From Saliphagus infecundisoli (lineage in GTDB: Archaea; Halobacteriota; Halobacteria; Halobacteriales; Natrialbaceae), in the NCBI RefSeq assembly GCF_020177375.1, contig NZ_JAIWHV010000009.1:1-64000 (forward strand): a stretch of DNA of 64,000 bases, in the 5' to 3' direction. Below are positions 60,630 to 64,000 of the stretch, in pieces (position 1 is the first letter of the stretch; each line of letters opens with the position of its first letter). Position numbers and translations under genes: made by a program. The notes under the pieces are model-generated. The model had not been told where the DNA came from and did not search any database. It worked only from the letters and a program-made list of their open reading frames with translations.

Positions 60630-62072
60630 ATGATCGAACCCATCCCCGTACTCGTCTCTCCGCCCGCAACGGCGGGCGGCGGAGCGATCGACCCCGTCCT
60701 CGCGGTCGGCCGGGCGTTCGCGCCCGGCTCGAGCGGCGGGTTCGAACTCGCCGTCCGGCTCGTCGGCCTCCTGGGCGCGGTGCTCGCGGACGTCGCCTAC
60801 GGCGTCCGGATCGCCGTCGGGATGGCCTGGGACAGCTGGTGGGCGCTGGTGTTCGGCTTCACCGTCACGGGTGCGATCCGCGAGTTCGTCCCGGAGGACG
60901 TCCTCGTGGACTACCTCGGCGACGACGGCTGGCGCGAGATCGGCTACGGAACGCTCTTTGGTGCCTCCTCCTCGAGCTGTTCGTTCTCGGCGGTGGCGAC
61001 GACCCGGTCGCTGTTCGCGAAGGGCGGGTCGGCGGCCGCGACGCTGGGCGTCTTCCAGTTCGCGGCGACCGATCTGGTCGTCGAGCTCGGACTCGTCCTG
61101 GTGATCCTGTTGGGCTGGCAGTTCCTCGCCGCCGAGGTCGTCGGCGGGCTCGTCGCAGTGGTGGCCGTCGGGGTTTTCTACCGCCGGTACGTCCCCGCGG
61201 AGTGGGTCGCGGTCGCGCGTCGCCACGCCCGCTCGTTCGACGACCCGACGTGTGCGACCTGCGGGATGGAGGTGGACCTCCGCGAGGAGGACTCCGAGAG
61301 CCGCGAGTTCGACGGCGAGCGTCGCTATTTCTGTTGTGGGGGCTGTCTCGGCGCCTACGACCCGCCGACGGAGGCGGTGACCGCCGGTCCCGAACTCCTC
61401 TCGCCCGGCCGCTGGCGGGCGGCGACCGCGAACACGATCGCCGAGTGGGAGATGCTCCGGCGGGACATCGCCCTCGGATTCCTGATCGCGGGGCTCCTCG
61501 CGGCGGTCGTCCCGGACCCGTGGTGGGCGACGGCCTTCGGCGTCGGAGCCGACGGGAGCGCGACGCGCGTGTTCGTCCACGTCCTCATGGGAACCGTCAT
61601 CGGCTCGCTGACCTTCCTCTGTTCGGTCGGCAACGTCCCGTTCGCAGTCGTCCTCTGGACCAACGGCGTCTCCTTCGGCGCCGTCCTCGCGTTCGTCTTC
61701 GCGGACTTGCTGATCCCGCCGCTGGTCCGGACCTACCGCCGGTACTACGGCTCGCGGATGGCTGCCGTCGTCACCGCCGCGTTCTTCCTCGCGGCCGTCG
61801 TCGGCGGGCTCGCCGCCCACGCCGTCTTCGGCCTCCTCGGGCTGATCCCGTCGCCCGACGCCGCGGGCGGCTCGGTCCCCGGGACGTACACGGCCCTCCT
61901 CAACGTCGTCGCCACACCCCTGCTGGCGGTGCAGATCGTCCTCACGATGGACGCCCAACGGCGCCGACGGCTCGCCGACCGCCTCGCGCCCCACGTCGCG
62001 GGCGTCCTCTACAGAACGCACGCCGTCCTCGAGCGCGTTGCCTACGCCCTCGAGAACCGCGGGCTGCGCTGA
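60630..62072 (+). CDS. SO_0444/ArsP-like permease with TRASH (YHS-like) metal domain
   Basis: 480 residues. Two four-helix permease halves (LVFGFTVTGAIREFVPEDVL...GASSSSCSFSAVATTRSLF, and VFVHVLMGTVIGSLTFLCSVGNVPFAVVLW) with the C-S and C-S-V-G-N motifs of DUF318/ArsP-type permeases flank a cytoplasmic zinc-ribbon-like TRASH domain CATCGMEV...RYFCCGGCLGAY. TRASH/YHS domains bind heavy metals such as copper. A metal exporter or importer whose metal domain meets the heme-copper oxidase genes is the natural reading; direction and ion are inferred. Confidence 0.82.
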   Translation: MIEPIPVLVSPPATAGGGAIDPVLAVGRAFAPGSSGGFELAVRLVGLLGAVLADVAYGVRIAVGMAWDSWWALVFGFTVTGAIREFVPEDVLVDYLGDDGWREIGYGTLFGASSSSCSFSAVATTRSLFAKGGSAAATLGVFQFAATDLVVELGLVLVILLGWQFLAAEVVGGLVAVVAVGVFYRRYVPAEWVAVARRHARSFDDPTCATCGMEVDLREEDSESREFDGERRYFCCGGCLGAYDPPTEAVTAGPELLSPGRWRAATANTIAEWEMLRRDIALGFLIAGLLAAVVPDPWWATAFGVGADGSATRVFVHVLMGTVIGSLTFLCSVGNVPFAVVLWTNGVSFGAVLAFVFADLLIPPLVRTYRRYYGSRMAAVVTAAFFLAAVVGGLAAHAVFGLLGLIPSPDAAGGSVPGTYTALLNVVATPLLAVQIVLTMDAQRRRRLADRLAPHVAGVLYRTHAVLERVAYALENRGLR

Positions 62073-62088
62073 CCGACACCTCCCGACC

Positions 62089-63408
62089 ATGGATACCGCC
62101 ACTCATCCCTCTCCGAGCGATGCCGGGCTCGGCCCCACGACGCTCGTCTTCGCGGTCGCGAGCGTTGCCTGTCACGGCCTGGTTCGTCTCGCCGAGCGGA
62201 CGCTCCCCGCGTTCCTCGCCGCCCTCGGATGGGGACCGATCGCCGCCGGCGTCGTGGCGACCGTCGGCCTGGCCGTCGCCGTCGGAATCGGCGGCCTCGG
62301 CCCGGGCGACTCCCTCCCGAGGGCCGCCGTCGCGGCGCTCGCGGCCCTCGGCCTCGTGGTGTGGGCCGGCGCGCCCGCCATCGACGGGCTCCTCGGCACG
62401 CCGCTGTCGGCGCTCGGGTGGCTCCTCGTCGGGGCCACGCTCCTCGCTGCCTGGAACGCCGACGGCGTGGTCGGCCCGGACGGCTCGGGGTTCGCGGCGA
62501 CCGGACCCCTCGCCGACACGGACGGCTCGAGGGGAGCCGGCGACGCCGGCCTGCTTCGCGACCCGCGGACCCGTCACCTCGCCGGCGCGGTCGGCACGGC
62601 CGGCGCGGCGGGCCTCGCGGCCGCGACCTTCGCGGGTACCGGCGCCGACGCCGGCTTCCCGGTCCTGGCCGTCACCGGCGCGGTCTGTGGCCTGACGGCG
62701 GCGGCCGGCGGCGCCGACCGCCGTCGGCCGGACGACCCCGACCGCGGGGACTCTCCCTCGCGAGCGGATCCCACGCCCGTGACGGGAGTTTCGGACGTAG
62801 CGGAGCTACGCCGCGAGTGGGAGTCGCTGCCCGCCGGCGTCCGCACGGCAGCGGTCGGCGACGGGTTGGTCAGGGCAGCGACCTCGCTGGTGGCGCTCTC
62901 GCTTGTCCTTGTGGTCGATGCGGGCGTCTCGATCGCCCCCGGGCGCTCCCTCCCGCCGCTTTCGGCCTTCGCTCTGCTCGTCGGGGTCGAGTCCCTCGGC
63001 GCCCTCGCTGGCGTGGCCGCCACGCCCGCCATCGTCGAGCGGGCCGACCCCCGACGGATGCTTACCGGCGGCCTGGCCGTCCTCGCCGTGGTGCCGCTCT
63101 CCGTCGTCGCCGCCGGCCCGGACGTCGCCGTCCTCGGAGTCCTCTTCGCGCTGTTCGGCGCCCGAACGGCCCTCCGGCCGTTCCGGCCGACCCTCGGCGG
63201 GCGAGCGACGGCTCCCCCCGGGGCCGACGACGATCGCCGGACCGTCCCCCGAACGCCGCCGACGGTGCGCGGGGCGATCCGGGCGGCGCTGGTCCTCGCA
63301 CCTCTGGCCGGCGGCGCCCTCTACGCTCTCAGCCCGGTCGTCGCGTTCGGCCTGGCGACGTCGCTCGGATTGCTCGGCGTCAGGGAACTCTCGAGGTCGG
63401 TCGGATGA
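62089..63408 (+). CDS. MFS-like membrane protein, many short helices
   Basis: 439 residues from ATG 62089. About twelve hydrophobic segments, very rich in Ala, Gly and Leu (TLVFAVASVACHGLVRLAERT; AFLAALGWGPIAAGVVATVGLAVAVGIGGL; LVGVESLGALAGVAATPAIV; AVLGVLFALFGARTALRPFRP). Weak MFS-type pattern; no substrate motif recognised. Its TGA overlaps the ATG of the oxidase subunit I gene, so the two are translationally coupled, and the permease upstream ends 17 bases before it. Confidence 0.65.
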   Translation: MDTATHPSPSDAGLGPTTLVFAVASVACHGLVRLAERTLPAFLAALGWGPIAAGVVATVGLAVAVGIGGLGPGDSLPRAAVAALAALGLVVWAGAPAIDGLLGTPLSALGWLLVGATLLAAWNADGVVGPDGSGFAATGPLADTDGSRGAGDAGLLRDPRTRHLAGAVGTAGAAGLAAATFAGTGADAGFPVLAVTGAVCGLTAAAGGADRRRPDDPDRGDSPSRADPTPVTGVSDVAELRREWESLPAGVRTAAVGDGLVRAATSLVALSLVLVVDAGVSIAPGRSLPPLSAFALLVGVESLGALAGVAATPAIVERADPRRMLTGGLAVLAVVPLSVVAAGPDVAVLGVLFALFGARTALRPFRPTLGGRATAPPGADDDRRTVPRTPPTVRGAIRAALVLAPLAGGALYALSPVVAFGLATSLGLLGVRELSRSVG

Positions 63409-64000
63409 TCGAGATGGAGGGGACCGATCCGGTGGGGACGATCGCCCGCCGCGAGGGGGGCACGGAGCCCGACTACCGCCGGATCGGCCGGCGGCACCTC
63501 CAGTTCGCGCTCGCGATGGGCGCGTGGGGCGGGCTCGACGCCCTCCTCTTGCGGACGGCGCTGATCGCGCCGGAACTCCTCCCGGCCCGGACCTACGACG
63601 CCCTCTTTACGACCCACGGGGTGACGATGCTGTTCCTGTTCGCGCTGCCGGCGATCTGGGGCTTCGCCTACGCGGTCGTGCCGGCAGCGGTCGGCGCCGA
63701 CCGGCTCGCTTTCGCCCGCGCCGGCCGACTCGCCCTCCGGCTCCTTCCGGCGGCGGCCCTCGGGATCCGCGCCGGCGCGATCGGGCGCCTCCTCGGGCTC
63801 GAGGTCGCGCCCGTGGCGACCGGCTGGACGTTCTACCCGCCGCTCTCGACGCGGATGTCGAACCCGGCGGTCGATCTCGCCCTCGTCGGCCTCCTCGCAG
63901 TCGTCGCGAGCACCGTCCTCACCGCCGGCTGTCTCCTCGCGACCGTCCGACGCCGGCGCACGGTCCGGTGGCTCGATCTCGATCTCTTTACCTGGTCGGT
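63405..64000 (+). CDS. heme-copper oxidase subunit I, 5' part
   Basis: Partial, cut by the window end (198 codons seen). MIEMEGTDPVGTIARREGG, then HLQFALAMGAWGGLDALLLRT, TTHGVTMLFLFALPAIWGFAYAVVPAAVGAD, where HGVTM carries the low-spin heme ligand His, and NPAVDLALVGLLAVVASTVLTAGCLL. The spacing and the absence of an N-terminal D-channel motif in the visible part resemble the shorter ba3/B-type oxidases, but type cannot be set from this piece. The partner subunit II gene lies at 55245 on the opposite strand. Confidence 0.85.
   Translation, partial: MIEMEGTDPVGTIARREGGTEPDYRRIGRRHLQFALAMGAWGGLDALLLRTALIAPELLPARTYDALFTTHGVTMLFLFALPAIWGFAYAVVPAAVGADRLAFARAGRLALRLLPAAALGIRAGAIGRLLGLEVAPVATGWTFYPPLSTRMSNPAVDLALVGLLAVVASTVLTAGCLLATVRRRRTVRWLDLDLFTWS

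Overview
This window looks like part of a haloarchaeal chromosome (class Halobacteria). The DNA is GC-rich, the proteins are very acidic, many genes have a TATA-like box 25-30 bases before the start codon and no Shine-Dalgarno sequence, and there are class markers: PolB with an intein, the aIF2-gamma/Rpo7/Spt4 cluster, Tat lipoproteins with a twin-arginine and lipobox, and an intron-containing tRNA-Gln. I cannot name the genus. All calls come from reading the sequence; no database was searched.

Layout. 1-2064: IS1341-type (IS200/IS605 family) element with tnpB and a divergent small ribbon-helix-helix-like gene. 2099-10001: family B DNA polymerase with a 451-residue intein in Exo II, then the Fe-S assembly genes sufC-sufB-sufD. 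10446-29445: a surface-glycan region with a flippase carrying a long Thr/Glu tail, two NodB-like lipoproteins, a beta-helix protein, GT2, GT4 and DUF354-type glycosyltransferases, a GT-C-like membrane protein, a DUF1616 protein, an asparagine-synthase-like enzyme and HTH regulators. 29800-36095: small regulators and zinc proteins, a YgfZ/GcvT-like protein, a berberine-bridge-type oxidase and a geranylgeranyl-reductase family flavoprotein. 36142-39572: an iron-type ABC importer with two inverted-repeat boxes that fit a DtxR-family regulator; such a regulator lies at 49290-49724 behind a ferritin-like gene. 40177-43176: information-processing cluster (dephospho-CoA kinase, Spt4, Rpo7, PIN protein, aIF2-gamma). 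45352-47760: AT-rich island. 49821-52410: accessory stretch behind tRNA-Gln with broken genes, followed by a GH10 xylanase. 53511-64000: two paralogous zinc proteins and a copper/heme-copper oxidase region (CopZ-like chaperone, subunit II, TRASH-domain permease, MFS-like protein, start of subunit I).

The best candidate for something undescribed is a pair of about 485-bp non-coding elements (17710-18192 and 46686-47172). Both have the same two-hairpin architecture and several shared short motifs, but the rest of the sequence has diverged while hairpins with different bases are kept. They may be tnpB-less IS200/IS605 relatives, solo omega-RNA-like loci, or a large structured RNA family. The copy at 46686 appears to split a membrane-protein gene. 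Other points are an AT-rich codon tract running exactly between the two classical intein sites of PolB, a TnpB without its RuvC-II glutamate, and a 15-base promoter element shared by two glycosyltransferase loci.
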